Part shown: piece after piece, positions 9,510-18,739 of the stretch
How positions within the stretch are numbered: position 1 is the stretch's first letter
How the letters are laid out: each line of letters opens with the position of its first letter
NCBI RefSeq assembly: GCF_002008165.1
Contig: NZ_MRDM01000014.1
Span: 496,001-560,000, forward strand
From: Rhizobium laguerreae
Lineage (GTDB): Bacteria; Pseudomonadota; Alphaproteobacteria; Rhizobiales; Rhizobiaceae
DNA length: 64,000 nucleotides
Direction of reading: 5' to 3'
The notes under the pieces: model-generated
What the model was told of the DNA's origin: nothing
The model's input: the letters and a program-made list of their open reading frames with translations, nothing else
The model's database searches: none
Translations under genes and position numbers: made by a program

Positions 9510-9543
9510 AGCATTTCAGTGACTCGAAAAAAACGGAAATGCT
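9510..9543. repeat. Intergenic inverted repeat
   Basis: AGCATTTC and GAAATGCT face each other across 18 bp in the 219-bp gap between the DUF1800 gene start and the DUF486 gene end. It could act as a weak terminator for neither or both flanks; nothing else is visible in the gap. Confidence 0.4.
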
Positions 9544-9641
9544 TGAGGTGACAGGCTGCCAGCCGATTGCGACGCCAATCTGTAGGAAATGTGACGATAT
9601 CTAGACATGGACGATTTGTAATCTATTGAAAAGGCTAAAGT

Positions 9642-9989
9642 TTATGCACGGAAGATGAAAGATGCACCAATTGCAATCAGGGCGAAACCGATCGCATGGT
9701 TCCAGGTCAGGTTCTCGCCGAGCCAGAAGATCGAAAAGCCGGCAAAGACGATCAGCGTGATCACCTCCTGCATCGTCTTCAGCTGCGCCGTCGTATAGAC
9801 CGCCGACCCGATGCGGTTCGCCGGCACCGCCAAGCAATATTCGAAGAAGGCGATTCCCCAGCTGACGATGATGGCGAGGAAAATCGCGCTGCTCTTGTGC
9901 TTGAGATGCCCATACCAGGCAAAGGTCATGAAGATGTTGGAGGCAAACAGCATGACGACAGGCCAGACGGCCGCAGGGGAAAAGGACAT
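9642..9989 (-). CDS. DUF486 family small membrane protein (DMT-related)
   Basis: 115 residues with four hydrophobic helices: WPVVMLFASNIFMTFAWYGH, AIFLAIIVSWGIAFFEY, EVITLIVFAGFSIFWLGE and AIGFALIAIGASFIF. The text FAWYGHLK, CLAVPANRIG and QLKTMQEVITL is characteristic of DUF486, a four-helix family related to the drug/metabolite transporter superfamily. It is an inner-membrane protein with unknown cargo. It appears to be monocistronic. Confidence 0.88.
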   Translation of the reverse strand: MSFSPAAVWPVVMLFASNIFMTFAWYGHLKHKSSAIFLAIIVSWGIAFFEYCLAVPANRIGSAVYTTAQLKTMQEVITLIVFAGFSIFWLGENLTWNHAIGFALIAIGASFIFRA

Positions 9990-10108
9990 GGGGTAACTCG
10001 GGCTGTGAAGGGAGGAACCGATCCGGTAGGGAGATACCGGCAGCCCTTACCTAGCACGCCGCCATTCGGCTGCAAGCCCTGCGACGCCCGAGATCGGTCG
10101 CGATAGCC

Positions 10109-11296
10109 TCACACCGCCGAGGCGATGCGGATACCAGGCAGGTCGCGCGGCGGTTCGCCTTCCAGCATCACCCTGTTGCGGCCGGCCTCCTTTGCCGCAT
10201 AGAGCGCGATATCGGCGCGGCCGATCTGTTCGTGCAAGGACCGGTCGCCCTGGCGGTGCTCCGCAACGCCGAAGCTTGCCGTGATCGCCTGGTCGGCGCC
10301 GAACGCGCTGCGGTCGGCGGCAGCAAAGTCCAGCCGGATGGCGTTGGCGATGGCCGCCGCCTGCGCGATCTCCACCTCAGGCAGGAAGGCGACGAACTCC
10401 TCGCCGCCGAAGCGCGCCGCAAAAGCACCCTTGGGCAGCCGCGCCGAAAGCTGCTCGGCAAGGCCGCGGATGACCAGGTCGCCGCAAGCATGGCCGAACC
10501 TGTCGTTCACCCGCTTGAAATCGTCGATGTCGCAGATGATGACGGCGCCGGTCGCAGCCTTCGCTCCGGTCGCCCAATCGGCAACCACCCGGTCGAAACC
10601 GCGCCTGTTGAGAAGGCCCGTCAGCGGATCGTGATCGGCGGCGCCGCGATAACGCGCGATGAGGTCGAGCGCGACCGCGCCGAGCGCCGAAAGCCCAAAG
10701 AGCAGCGACAGGATCGACGCGGTCGCCTGCATCATGAAATCATAATTCGACGAGAGGAACCCTTCGGCCGTGCCGCCATAGGAGGGCATCACGAAGACCA
10801 GCATGATATTGCGCCCGACCGTATCGAGCACGATCAGCCCGGCGATGACAAGCAGTAGCCTGTCGGCAAGATGACGGGCGTGCCTGATGCTCAGGGCAAC
10901 GGCGAAGGCGAGCAGCACGGAACAGGAGAGATCGTTGATGACGAGCTCGGCCGGCAGGTTCCCCGCGACAAGGGCCGCATAGCTGGTCGCCGCGACGGAG
11001 AGACCGCAGAAGACCAGCCGTCCCCGCACGAAACCCGGCCGCCCGAAGCGGAAGAGCAGCGCGCCGCTATAGAAGTAGAAGGCTGAAACGAACAGCGCGT
11101 CGGCGATCGGCGACAGGATGGAATCCGAAACGAGGTCTGAAAGCAGCGGCATCGAGAAGGCCGCCACGCCGAGGAAATAGGCCGCCGCCCAATAACCGGC
11201 GTCGCGCAAACCCTGCCGCCTGACCACCAAAAAGGTGCAGCCGAAAATCAGCATGATTGCTGGCAAGAGGAAGGCGAAATTATCCGTCGAACCCAT
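10109..11296 (-). CDS. Membrane-bound diguanylate cyclase (GGDEF)
   Basis: 395 residues from the ATG at 11296, placed just after GAGGAG; an in-frame ATG further up at 11371 would put the start inside a palindrome. Six or so membrane helices fill residues ~5-215, and a GGDEF domain follows (DHDPLTGLLNRRGF at ~222, DIDDFKRVNDRFGHACGD, active motif GGEEF at 297-301). The intact motif predicts synthesis of cyclic di-GMP from two GTP. The RxxD inhibitory site five residues before GGEEF is absent, so the enzyme should lack classic product inhibition. No EAL domain. Confidence 0.92.
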   Translation of the reverse strand: MGSTDNFAFLLPAIMLIFGCTFLVVRRQGLRDAGYWAAAYFLGVAAFSMPLLSDLVSDSILSPIADALFVSAFYFYSGALLFRFGRPGFVRGRLVFCGLSVAATSYAALVAGNLPAELVINDLSCSVLLAFAVALSIRHARHLADRLLLVIAGLIVLDTVGRNIMLVFVMPSYGGTAEGFLSSNYDFMMQATASILSLLFGLSALGAVALDLIARYRGAADHDPLTGLLNRRGFDRVVADWATGAKAATGAVIICDIDDFKRVNDRFGHACGDLVIRGLAEQLSARLPKGAFAARFGGEEFVAFLPEVEIAQAAAIANAIRLDFAAADRSAFGADQAITASFGVAEHRQGDRSLHEQIGRADIALYAAKEAGRNRVMLEGEPPRDLPGIRIASAV

Positions 11297-11345
11297 ACGC
11301 TCCTCGCTGCGAGACGCAAGACATGACCCACGCGAGGAATAGGCC

Positions 11346-11373
11346 AAGTGTTTAGTCCCGGGACTAAACACTT
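11346..11373. promoter_or_regulatory. 28-bp perfect palindrome upstream of the diguanylate cyclase gene
   Basis: Every base pairs across the centre CCCGGG; each arm reads AAGTGTTTAGTCCC. It lies 50 bp before the cyclase ATG, in promoter territory, so a dimeric-repressor operator is the simplest reading. A minus-strand A-rich run lies next to it. Confidence 0.65.
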
Positions 11374-11467
11374 AAGACAACGACCTTAAAAAAAAGAAAC
11401 CGGCGGGGTACAGAAATTGCACCGGAATTTAGCATTCAAGGGCAGATGGCGCGGCAGGACGCAAGGA

Positions 11468-11495
11468 AAGGCCGGCGACGTCAGCCGCCGGCCTT
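11468..11495 (-). terminator. Probable terminator of the MFS gene
   Basis: A 10-bp perfect GC-rich stem (AAGGCCGGCG / CGCCGGCCTT) with an 8-nt loop lies 17 bp downstream of the MFS stop codon. The trailing T tract on the minus strand is weak (CCTTTCCTT). Confidence 0.6.
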
Positions 11496-11512
11496 CATAG
11501 CCGCAGGCAGCG

Positions 11513-12763
11513 CTAGATTCGGATCGCGCCATGCGGTTCCTCGGCCTCCTCCGAACCGAAGCGGACATCCTTTTTCTCGTAGCCGAAGCCGGCAAGGGCC
11601 GCGACGATGAGAGCTACCACGGCCGCGACGATCAGGAGCGCATAGGCATAGTCGCCGTCCCAGCGAGCGGCCAACCCGGCCTGCAGCGTCGCATTGCCCG
11701 AGGCGAGCAGGTTGCCGAGCTGATAGGCAAAGCCCGGGAATGTGCCGCGCACCTCGTCTGGTGACAGTTCGTTCAGATGCACCGGCACGATGCCCCAGGC
11801 GCCCTGGACGAAGAACTGCATCAGGAAGGCGCCGATGGCGAGCAGCACCGGCCCGGGCGCATAGGCCCAGAGCGGCGCGACGGGCAAGGCGATCAGCGCG
11901 GCGATGACGATTGCCTTCTTCCGGCCGATCCGCTGCGACAGTGCGCCGAAGAACAGCCCGCCGCAGATCGCCCCGATATTGTAGACGACGGCGATCGCGC
12001 CGACCGTATAGCTCGAATAGTTGCGCTGGGTCTCGAGGAATGTCGGGTAGATATCCTGCGTGCCATGGCTGAAGAAGTTGAACGCCGTCATCAGGAGGAC
12101 CGCCCAGATGAACAGCGGAATGTTTTCGCGCAAGACCGTCAGGAACGGCCGGCGCCCCTCGGCCTGCCGCTTCAGGAAGGCCGGACTTTCCTCGACGTTG
12201 CGCCTGATGTAGAGCACCAGCAGAGCCGGCACGGCGCCGACAAAGAACATGCCGCGCCAGCCGATGACGGGAAAAAGCAGGAAGAACACGATCGAGGCGA
12301 TCAGATAGCCCGAGGGATAGCCGGCCTGCAGGATGCCGGAAACGATGCCGCGGCTCTGCTCCGGCACCGTCTCCATGACCAGCGAGGCGCCGACGCCCCA
12401 TTCGCCGCCCATGGCGATGCCGTAGAGCGCCCTGAGCACAAGGAACATGGTGAGCCCGGTGGAAAAGCCGGTCAGAAATTCGAATATCGAATAGAGCAGC
12501 ACATCGGCCATCAGCGTGATGCGCCGCCCGTAGCGGTCGGCCGCCAGCCCGAAGACCAGCGCGCCGAGCGCCCGCATGGCAAGCGTCAGGAAGATCGCCA
12601 CCGAGACGGCGGGAACGTCGGTATGGAATTCCTCGGCGATATATTTGAGAACGAAGACGAGAATGAAGAAATCGAAAGCGTCGAGCGTCCAGCCGAGATA
12701 GCTGGCGATGACAGTGTTGCGCTGCTGCGGCGTCAGCCGGCGCAGGCTTTCCAAAGCGGACAT
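11513..12763 (-). CDS. MFS transporter, metabolite:H+ symporter type
   Basis: 416 residues from the ATG at 12763 (MSALESLRRL), which has GGAGG 8-9 nt upstream. Twelve helices can be traced. The MFS signatures are present: LGWTLDAFDFFILVFVL in helix 1, AADRYGRRITLMADV for the loop 2-3 motif, GIAMGGEWGVGASLVMETVP in helix 4-5, and SQRIGRKKAI for the repeat in the C-terminal half. The DAFDFF and GGEWG text is typical of carboxylate symporters (sialate/lactate/aromatic acid). The substrate is not determined. It appears to be monocistronic. Confidence 0.9.
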   Translation of the reverse strand: MSALESLRRLTPQQRNTVIASYLGWTLDAFDFFILVFVLKYIAEEFHTDVPAVSVAIFLTLAMRALGALVFGLAADRYGRRITLMADVLLYSIFEFLTGFSTGLTMFLVLRALYGIAMGGEWGVGASLVMETVPEQSRGIVSGILQAGYPSGYLIASIVFFLLFPVIGWRGMFFVGAVPALLVLYIRRNVEESPAFLKRQAEGRRPFLTVLRENIPLFIWAVLLMTAFNFFSHGTQDIYPTFLETQRNYSSYTVGAIAVVYNIGAICGGLFFGALSQRIGRKKAIVIAALIALPVAPLWAYAPGPVLLAIGAFLMQFFVQGAWGIVPVHLNELSPDEVRGTFPGFAYQLGNLLASGNATLQAGLAARWDGDYAYALLIVAAVVALIVAALAGFGYEKKDVRFGSEEAEEPHGAIRI

Positions 12764-13016
12764 CTGATATTCCTCCGTCCGAAAGCGGCGGCGAGGCGGG
12801 CAATTCCGGATGCCGTCGGAAGGGGTGCCCGAAACGGGCGAGTGATGCTGTTGCGGCAGCGTTTGCAGTCGGAGACAGCGGGCAATAACGTCAGCATGCT
12901 GCCCGTGTTCCATCACGATTGCCGTGATCGGGCGGCACCTAAAGCGCCACTATTGAAGACGTCCCACCTTCCAGCACCCTGCCTTTTACGTTGGCGGATG
13001 CGGGCGCTGCCTGCCT

Positions 13017-13177
13017 CTTCTCCCCAGCGGGGAGAAGTGCCGGAGCGACAGCGAGGCGATGAGGGGGTGAGCGGCAAAGCCGCGAATGCACGGAGCGCGA
13101 GCGAAGGGCAATGAAGGGCGTGCCGTGTGGCCCCCTCATCCGACCCTTCGGGCCACCTTCTCCCCGCTGGGGAGAAG
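13017..13177. repeat. Pair of inverted dispersed palindromic repeats
   Basis: Two 21-bp self-complementary units (CTTCTCCCC-AGC-GGGGAGAAG at 13017-13037 and the same with GCT at 13157-13177) stand in opposite orientation, each carrying an inward GATGAGGGGG / CCCCCTCATC arm. They fill most of the 460-bp gap between the MFS gene start and the methyltransferase gene end. The same family occurs inside uvrB at 31897-31942. Confidence 0.85.
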
Positions 13178-13224
13178 AGGGAGCAGCACGATTCTCGCTT
13201 TAGAGGAGGTGGCGCTCCCGCTAA

Positions 13225-14028
13225 TCAGTCCGCCACGCTGCCCCGGCACGCCCACGCCACCGACGCAAACGACCTTGGCCCATCGGGCTCGCCCGCCTCG
13301 TAAGCGGCCCTGACGGCGGCATCGACCGCTTTTCGCTTCGCCGGATCTAGCCCCGCGACATATTTGCCGAGCGGTCCCTCGCCGGCGGCGATCGGCTCCC
13401 AGTAGTCCGCGAAGGAGAGGTATTCCATCCGGATCAGCAGCGAGGTTTCCTCGACATCGGCAAGGCCCTGCGCGATGAAGCTCTCCTTCATTTCCCCCGG
13501 CCGCATCATCGGCTGGAAACAATATTTGCGGCGCAGGGGCAGCGCGCCCTCATCAAGCATCACCACCGTATCCCACATCATCCGCATGCCGGACATGCCG
13601 CCATAATGATCCCAGACGGCTGCTGCGACTGTGCCGCCCGGGCGCACCACACGGCGCATCTCGGATACCGCCTTTCCCGCTTCCGGCACGAAATGCAGCA
13701 CGAGCAGCGACATCGCCCTGTCGAAGCGGTTATCCTCGAAGGGAAGCGCGCAGGCATCGGCCTGCCGGATCGATACGCGCGGATCGGTGTTGCGCCGCGT
13801 TGCCGCCTCGACGAAGACCGGCGAATAGTCGACGGCTGCGATCTCCTGCAGGCCCGGCGTTTCCGCCAGCGTGAACGCCAGACTACCGGTGCCGCAGCCG
13901 ACATCGAGCACGCGATCGCCGTCTGCAAGACCGACGAAATCGATCAGCATCGGCGCGAGCTTCCTGCTCCACCGCCCCATCAGCCGTTCGTAACCATCCG
14001 CACTTTCGACATTGAAACTCGACGGCAT
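13225..14028 (-). CDS. Class I SAM-dependent methyltransferase
   Basis: 267 residues from the ATG at 14028, with GGGGAGG 7 nt upstream. Methyltransferase motifs: I, VLDVGCGTGSLAFTL (~40-55); II, IAAVDYSPVFVEAA; III, DACALPFEDNRFDRAMSLLVLHF; and the post-motif RVVRPGGTVAAAVWD. This order is that of the Methyltransf_11 UbiE/COQ5-like group. It transfers a methyl group from SAM to a small molecule; the acceptor cannot be told. It appears to stand alone. Confidence 0.9.
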   Translation of the reverse strand: MPSSFNVESADGYERLMGRWSRKLAPMLIDFVGLADGDRVLDVGCGTGSLAFTLAETPGLQEIAAVDYSPVFVEAATRRNTDPRVSIRQADACALPFEDNRFDRAMSLLVLHFVPEAGKAVSEMRRVVRPGGTVAAAVWDHYGGMSGMRMMWDTVVMLDEGALPLRRKYCFQPMMRPGEMKESFIAQGLADVEETSLLIRMEYLSFADYWEPIAAGEGPLGKYVAGLDPAKRKAVDAAVRAAYEAGEPDGPRSFASVAWACRGSVAD

Positions 14029-14213
14029 CGAAGCCTCCCCTCAAGAACGCTGGTCTGCCGCCAAACAATAAGGTGTCACGGCGACGGTCGCAAGCGGAAC
14101 AGCCGTGCCAGGCTTAGTCTACATCGTCATCCGTCCGACCGCACAGACGAGAGCGTGCAGTCGGCGGCGGGTGGCCATCGGCCACCCGCGTCTCGAATTG
14201 CCCCCCGCTGACG

Positions 14214-15263
14214 TCAGAGCCGAGCCTCCAGCACCATGTTGAACGGGGTCTCCGTTGCACGCCGCACCTTCGAAAAGCCACCCGCCTTGAGCACCTCAGT
14301 CAGCTTTGCCTGGCCGGCCTGCGCGCCGAGGGCGGCACCCACTTCCTGGCCGAGCGAGGCCGGGACGCAGGTGTTGGCCGAGGCGGCATAGAAGACGCGG
14401 CCGACGGGGTTGAGGTTTTCGGCCAGGCTGTCGCCCGCCATCGGCTCGACCAGCATCAGCGTGCCTTCCGGCTTCAAGGCCCTGGCGATATGTCTGACGG
14501 CGCCGACCGGGTCTCCCATGTCGTGCAACGCGTCGAAGATGGTGACGAGGTCGAAGCCCGCCCCTTCGAAATCCTGCGCCCGGGCGGTTTCGAACCGGAC
14601 ATTGCTCATGCCCTTTGCGTGGCGGCTCGCATGCTCGATCGAATGGGCGTGGAAGTCGAGGCCTGTAAACTGCGACTTCGGAAACGCCCTGGCCATCAGC
14701 AGGGTCGACGAGCCGAAGCCACAGCCTATATCGGCGACCTGCGCGCCGCGCTCCAGCTTCTCGACGACACCTTCCATCGACGGAAGCCAGCTCTCGACGA
14801 GATTGGCCTTGTAGCCCGGCCGGAAGAAGCGATCGGTGCCGCAGAACATGCAGTTGCACCTATCCGTCCACGACACGCCGCCGCCATGGCGGAAGGCATG
14901 GGTGAGCTTGGCGCGATCGGCATAGATGGCGTCGAGGGCGACAAAGCCGCCGATCATGTTGACCGGGCTGTCCTCGACGGCAAAGACCGCCGCCTGTTCA
15001 GGCGAAAGCGTAAACCTGCCGGTCGCTGCGTCATAGTCGACAAACCCCGACGCTGCCTGGGCGGCGAGCCATTCCCTCACGTAGCGCTCTTTTGTGTCGG
15101 TCGCTTCGGCAAGTTCGATCGATGAGATCGCTCCCCTCTCCGCCATCTTGCGATAAAGACCCAACTCCTCGCCGATGATGACAAGGGCGGAGTTCTGCGC
15201 CGCCCCGAGCTCATTGACCATGACGCCGAGCAGCGTCTGCAACTTCTCGATATTCAGTTCCAT
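14214..15263 (-). CDS. Winged-helix plus SAM methyltransferase
   Basis: 349 residues from the ATG at 15263 (MELNIEKLQT); an in-frame ATG 33 bp upstream is possible. The N-terminal ~100 residues form a winged-helix dimerisation domain (LYRKMAERGAISSIELAEAT, YVREWLAAQAASGFVDYD), as in O-methyltransferases. The catalytic half has VADIGCGFGSSTLLMARAFP (motif I), FTGLDFHAHSIEHA (motif II), DLVTIFDALHDMGDP and RALKPEGTLMLVEP. The gene is transcribed away from the AraC-type regulator, sharing a short promoter region of about 90 bp with it, so that protein may control it. The substrate is unknown. Confidence 0.9.
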   Translation of the reverse strand: MELNIEKLQTLLGVMVNELGAAQNSALVIIGEELGLYRKMAERGAISSIELAEATDTKERYVREWLAAQAASGFVDYDAATGRFTLSPEQAAVFAVEDSPVNMIGGFVALDAIYADRAKLTHAFRHGGGVSWTDRCNCMFCGTDRFFRPGYKANLVESWLPSMEGVVEKLERGAQVADIGCGFGSSTLLMARAFPKSQFTGLDFHAHSIEHASRHAKGMSNVRFETARAQDFEGAGFDLVTIFDALHDMGDPVGAVRHIARALKPEGTLMLVEPMAGDSLAENLNPVGRVFYAASANTCVPASLGQEVGAALGAQAGQAKLTEVLKAGGFSKVRRATETPFNMVLEARL

Positions 15264-15352
15264 TGATGCGATACCCTCTCCATCAGGCAGCGACATGCCA
15301 CCCGTTTCGAAGCGCCTTTTACGTGTTGCTAATGGTTGGCAGCAGAGGCAGG

Positions 15353-16441
15353 ATGGCCGCTATGAAGCCGATAGAGCCACATTCCGCCAATGTGAAGCGC
15401 CCCTTGCGGGTTAGCATCGTCGCATTTCCGGAGTGCGACCCCTCGATCATGTACGGCATCTTCGACACGCTGTGGATCGCAGGCGCCAACTGGAAGAGCA
15501 GCTCGAACGAGCCGACGAGCGAGGTGATGTTCGCGCCGCGCCTGGTCGCCGCCGAGCCCGGCCCGCTGAGGCTGATAACAGGCGTGACGATCATGCCGCA
15601 GGAAACGATCGATGACATCGAAGAGACTGACTACGTCCTCGTTCCGAACGTGCTTGTCGACACGCCAGAAACCATCAGGGCACTCGACCGGCGGCTGCTG
15701 AACTGGATTGTCGAGATGCACCAGCGCGGCGCGCGCCTGCTGGCCGCCTGCGGCGGCTCGATCGTGCTGGCCGAGGCGGGGCTGCTGGAAGGGCAGTCGG
15801 CAACGACGCACTGGATGTATGCGCCGCTGTTTCGCAGCCAGTTTCCGAATGTGGAGCTTAAGGAAGAGCGCATCCTGGTGCAGGCCGGCGCTGGTCATTC
15901 TATCGTCTGCGCCGGCGGCGCATCCTCCTGGCAGGACCTGACGCTCTTTCTCATCGCCCGGCATGCCGGAACGGCGGAAGCCATCCGCATATCGAAGATC
16001 TTCCTCTATCAATGGCATCGCGATGGCCAGCTGCCCTACGCCTCGATGATCGCCAATGCCGATCACGGCGACGCCGTGGTGAAGAAATGCCAGGAATATG
16101 CCCCCCTGCACTACCAGTCGGCGGATATCGTCGCCGAGCTGCTCAGGCTTTCCGGGCTGCCGAAGCGGTCCTTCGACCGCCGCTTCAGGAAGGCGACGGG
16201 TTATTCGCCGCTCGAATATGTCCAGTGGCTCCGGGTCGAGGAAGCCAAGCAGATGCTCGAGATGGAGGATGGACCGATCGAGGAGATCGCGCTCGAAGTC
16301 GGCTATTCCGACCTCGCCTCGTTCCGCCGCCTATTCCGCAAGCTGGCAGGCCTGACGCCCGGCGAATATCGCCGCCGCTTCCGGCTGCCCGCCAATGTCG
16401 AGGCGGCGCTACAGGCAGTGGCGCCGACGGCGCGTGCCTGA
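15353..16441 (+). CDS. GlxA-type transcriptional regulator (DJ-1/PfpI + AraC)
   Basis: About 362 residues; the ATG at 15353 has AGAGG just upstream, and a second ATG at 15362 is equally usable. The N-terminal ~200 residues form a DJ-1/PfpI-like class I glutamine-amidotransferase domain (RVSIVAFPECDPSIMYGIFDTL; nucleophile-elbow text LLAACGGSIVLAEAGLLEG with a Cys). The C-terminal ~100 residues are an AraC/XylS HTH (LPKRSFDRRFRKATGYSPLEY, IEEIALEVGYSDLASFRRLFRKLAGLTPGEYRRRF). Such proteins act as activators, often of the divergent gene; here that is the winged-helix methyltransferase. Confidence 0.93.
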   Translation: MAAMKPIEPHSANVKRPLRVSIVAFPECDPSIMYGIFDTLWIAGANWKSSSNEPTSEVMFAPRLVAAEPGPLRLITGVTIMPQETIDDIEETDYVLVPNVLVDTPETIRALDRRLLNWIVEMHQRGARLLAACGGSIVLAEAGLLEGQSATTHWMYAPLFRSQFPNVELKEERILVQAGAGHSIVCAGGASSWQDLTLFLIARHAGTAEAIRISKIFLYQWHRDGQLPYASMIANADHGDAVVKKCQEYAPLHYQSADIVAELLRLSGLPKRSFDRRFRKATGYSPLEYVQWLRVEEAKQMLEMEDGPIEEIALEVGYSDLASFRRLFRKLAGLTPGEYRRRFRLPANVEAALQAVAPTARA

Positions 16442-16680
16442 GCACGATGCCTCGCTCGACGACATCGGGAAGCGGACTCGACCGGCCACCTCCACAGAAT
16501 GTCACCACTCGGTGACCTCGCTGCGACTCATCCGGTCTTGTCGAGCACTCCAGTTGAAGCCCTTCGCTCATTCGGCATAGCTGTGCCGCCTTTGGTTAAC
16601 TGGCCATCAGACGGCTGAACGCCACGGGAACCGGCGGCAGCGACGATTTCGCGATCGTCTCACGCTAGCTCTCGCGCCCC

Positions 16681-18147
16681 TCACACCTCTTTCAGCACCA
16701 CTTTGCTGTCGAGGCTTCCGATCAAAGTCGCGCTCGCCCGGTTGAGGCCTGCGACCTCCACGGCAATGCCGTGCGCCCTGAACCGATGCACGACCTTGTC
16801 GAGTGCGGCAACGGCGGTGATGTCCCAGAAATGCGCTGCGGACACGTCGATCTGCACGGACTTGCCCACCGCGTCCTGAACGTCGAAGGCTTCGACGAAG
16901 ACGTCGGCGGAGGCAAAAAACACCTGGCCGGACACGCGATAGATCAGCCGCCCGGCGGCTTGATCGGGCGCCACATCAACACGCAGCAGACGGGCGACCT
17001 TGAAGGTAAAGAACACGCCGCTGAGCAGCACGCCGACCGTTACCCCGAGCGCCAGGTTGGCGGTGAAGACGGTGACGAGGACGGTCGCCACCATGACGGC
17101 ACTCGACATCCTGGGATGGATGATGACAGCTCGAAGCGACGACCAGTCGAACGTATCGATCGACACCATGACCATGATCGCCACCAGCGCGGCGACCGGA
17201 ACCTCGGAGACCCACGGCTTCAGCAGCACCATCAGGACCAGCAGGAAGGCACCGGCAAACAGCGTCGAGAGCCGGCCGCGCCCGCCATACTTCACATTGC
17301 TCACCGTCTGGCCGATCATGCCGCAACCGGCGATGCCGCCGAACAGGCTCGCGGCCGCGTTGGCAAGGCCAAGACCGGTGCATTCGCGGTTCTTCGAACT
17401 CGGCGTATCTGTGAGATCATCGACGACGCTTGCCGTCATCATCGATTCCAGCAGTCCTACCATGGCGATGGCAAGGGCGGGTCCGGCGATGATCCGAAGC
17501 GTTTCGAGCGTCAGCGGCACGGCCGGCCAGCCGAAGACGGGTAGCGAATCCGGCAGCTTGCCGAGGTCGGCGACGGTGAGAATCGGAAGCCCAAGTGCCG
17601 TCGAGGCGACAGTCAGGATCAGGACGCAGATCAGCGGCGACGGGATCGCCGTGGTGATGCGGGGCGTGAGATAGATGATGACAAGCCCGGCGATCAGCAC
17701 GGCATATTCCATCCAGCCGGCGCCGATAATATGCGGCATCTGCGCGGCAAAGATCAGAATGGCGAGTGCATTGACGAAGCCGGTGCGGACGGATTTCGAC
17801 ACGAAGCGCATCAGCACGCCGAGCCGCAGCAGGCCGAACACGATCTGCATCAGCCCCGCCAGCAGCCCGGCCGCAAAGAGATAGGGCAAGCCGTGAGCAT
17901 GCACCAGCGGCGCCGCCACCAGCGCCACCGATCCGGCGGCGGCCGAAATCATCGCCGGGCGTCCGCCGGTAAACGCAATGACGATGCCGATGACGAAAGA
18001 GGCGAACAGACCAACCTCGGGATCAACCCCCGCCACGAAGGAAAAGGCGATCACCTCGGGAATCAGGGCGAAGGTCGCCACCGCTCCGGCAAGCATTTCG
18101 CGCATGGGATTGGCGGACCAATCGCGACGGATGGAGGAAAGCAGCAT
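16681..18147 (-). CDS. SulP family anion transporter with STAS domain
   Basis: 488 residues from the ATG at 18147 (MLLSSIRRDW), selected because the SulP core begins immediately after it (MLAGAVATFALIPEVIAFSF). Around ten to twelve helices follow, with the family text GGRPAMISAAAGSVALV, GLLRLGVLMRFVSKSVRTGFVNALAILIF and GGIAGCGMIGQTVSNVKYGGRGRLSTLFAG. The C-terminal ~95 residues are a STAS domain (VQIDVSAAHFWDITAVAALDKV). Likely substrates are sulfate, bicarbonate or a similar inorganic anion. No neighbouring carbonic anhydrase gene is seen. Confidence 0.92.
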   Translation of the reverse strand: MLLSSIRRDWSANPMREMLAGAVATFALIPEVIAFSFVAGVDPEVGLFASFVIGIVIAFTGGRPAMISAAAGSVALVAAPLVHAHGLPYLFAAGLLAGLMQIVFGLLRLGVLMRFVSKSVRTGFVNALAILIFAAQMPHIIGAGWMEYAVLIAGLVIIYLTPRITTAIPSPLICVLILTVASTALGLPILTVADLGKLPDSLPVFGWPAVPLTLETLRIIAGPALAIAMVGLLESMMTASVVDDLTDTPSSKNRECTGLGLANAAASLFGGIAGCGMIGQTVSNVKYGGRGRLSTLFAGAFLLVLMVLLKPWVSEVPVAALVAIMVMVSIDTFDWSSLRAVIIHPRMSSAVMVATVLVTVFTANLALGVTVGVLLSGVFFTFKVARLLRVDVAPDQAAGRLIYRVSGQVFFASADVFVEAFDVQDAVGKSVQIDVSAAHFWDITAVAALDKVVHRFRAHGIAVEVAGLNRASATLIGSLDSKVVLKEV

Positions 18148-18410
18148 CTTGAAGTCTCGCAAAGCATGGCCGGACCCGCTCTGTCGAGTGGTCGCGTGAT
18201 GGCATGCAGGTTTTGCGTTGTCTGGCGGATCGGCGGCCAGAAGAGCCACCCGGGATCTCACCGGGTCCGTGGTGAATGCCTGCGGTATAGCCGATCTCTA
18301 CTGCAGCGCAACATTCAATTGCGAAGGACGAAGGCGAAAACGCACGCGCCGTCCGCCTCTCGCCGGACGGCTGCTCACCCCTTCGCTTTGGCGCTGAGGA
18401 ACCGAAGTCC

Positions 18411-18662
18411 TCACTGCCAGAGGAAGTCCGGCCCCGTGCTCTGTGAGGTAAGCTTCAGCGTCCCGTCCGGCTGGACGACATAGGTCTCGAACACACGGTA
18501 ACCGAAATCGCCAAGAAAGGTATTCTTGACCACCGTTCCCGGACGATAGGGCGAACGGAGAACCTTTCCACCATAGGTGAGGCTGCCGGGAAGAGGCTGC
18601 GGATCCCCTGCGCTGGCGCAGGCCGAGAGAGCGAAAAGAACGGCAAGGAGCGCGTGTTTCAT
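18411..18662 (-). CDS. Small lipoprotein
   Basis: 83 residues, with lipoprotein signal MKHALLAVLFALSAC (lipobox LSAC, Cys15) and a short mature part (TYGGKVLRSPYRPGTVVKNTFLGDF) without a known motif. It is probably a lipidated envelope protein found in relatives; no function is recognised. It precedes the SulP gene on the same strand by a 263-bp gap. Confidence 0.8.
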   Translation of the reverse strand: MKHALLAVLFALSACASAGDPQPLPGSLTYGGKVLRSPYRPGTVVKNTFLGDFGYRVFETYVVQPDGTLKLTSQSTGPDFLWQ

Positions 18663-18739
18663 CCAGACTTCTCCTCGGGCAGGCGCAGCGGCCTGAGCGA
18701 CGTCGATTTCCTTCTTATAACACGCAGCCTTGATGCTGT

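Noticed and set aside
10109..11296. Allosteric I-site in the diguanylate cyclase
   Set aside because: The residues before GGEEF (PKGAFAARF) have no RxxD.
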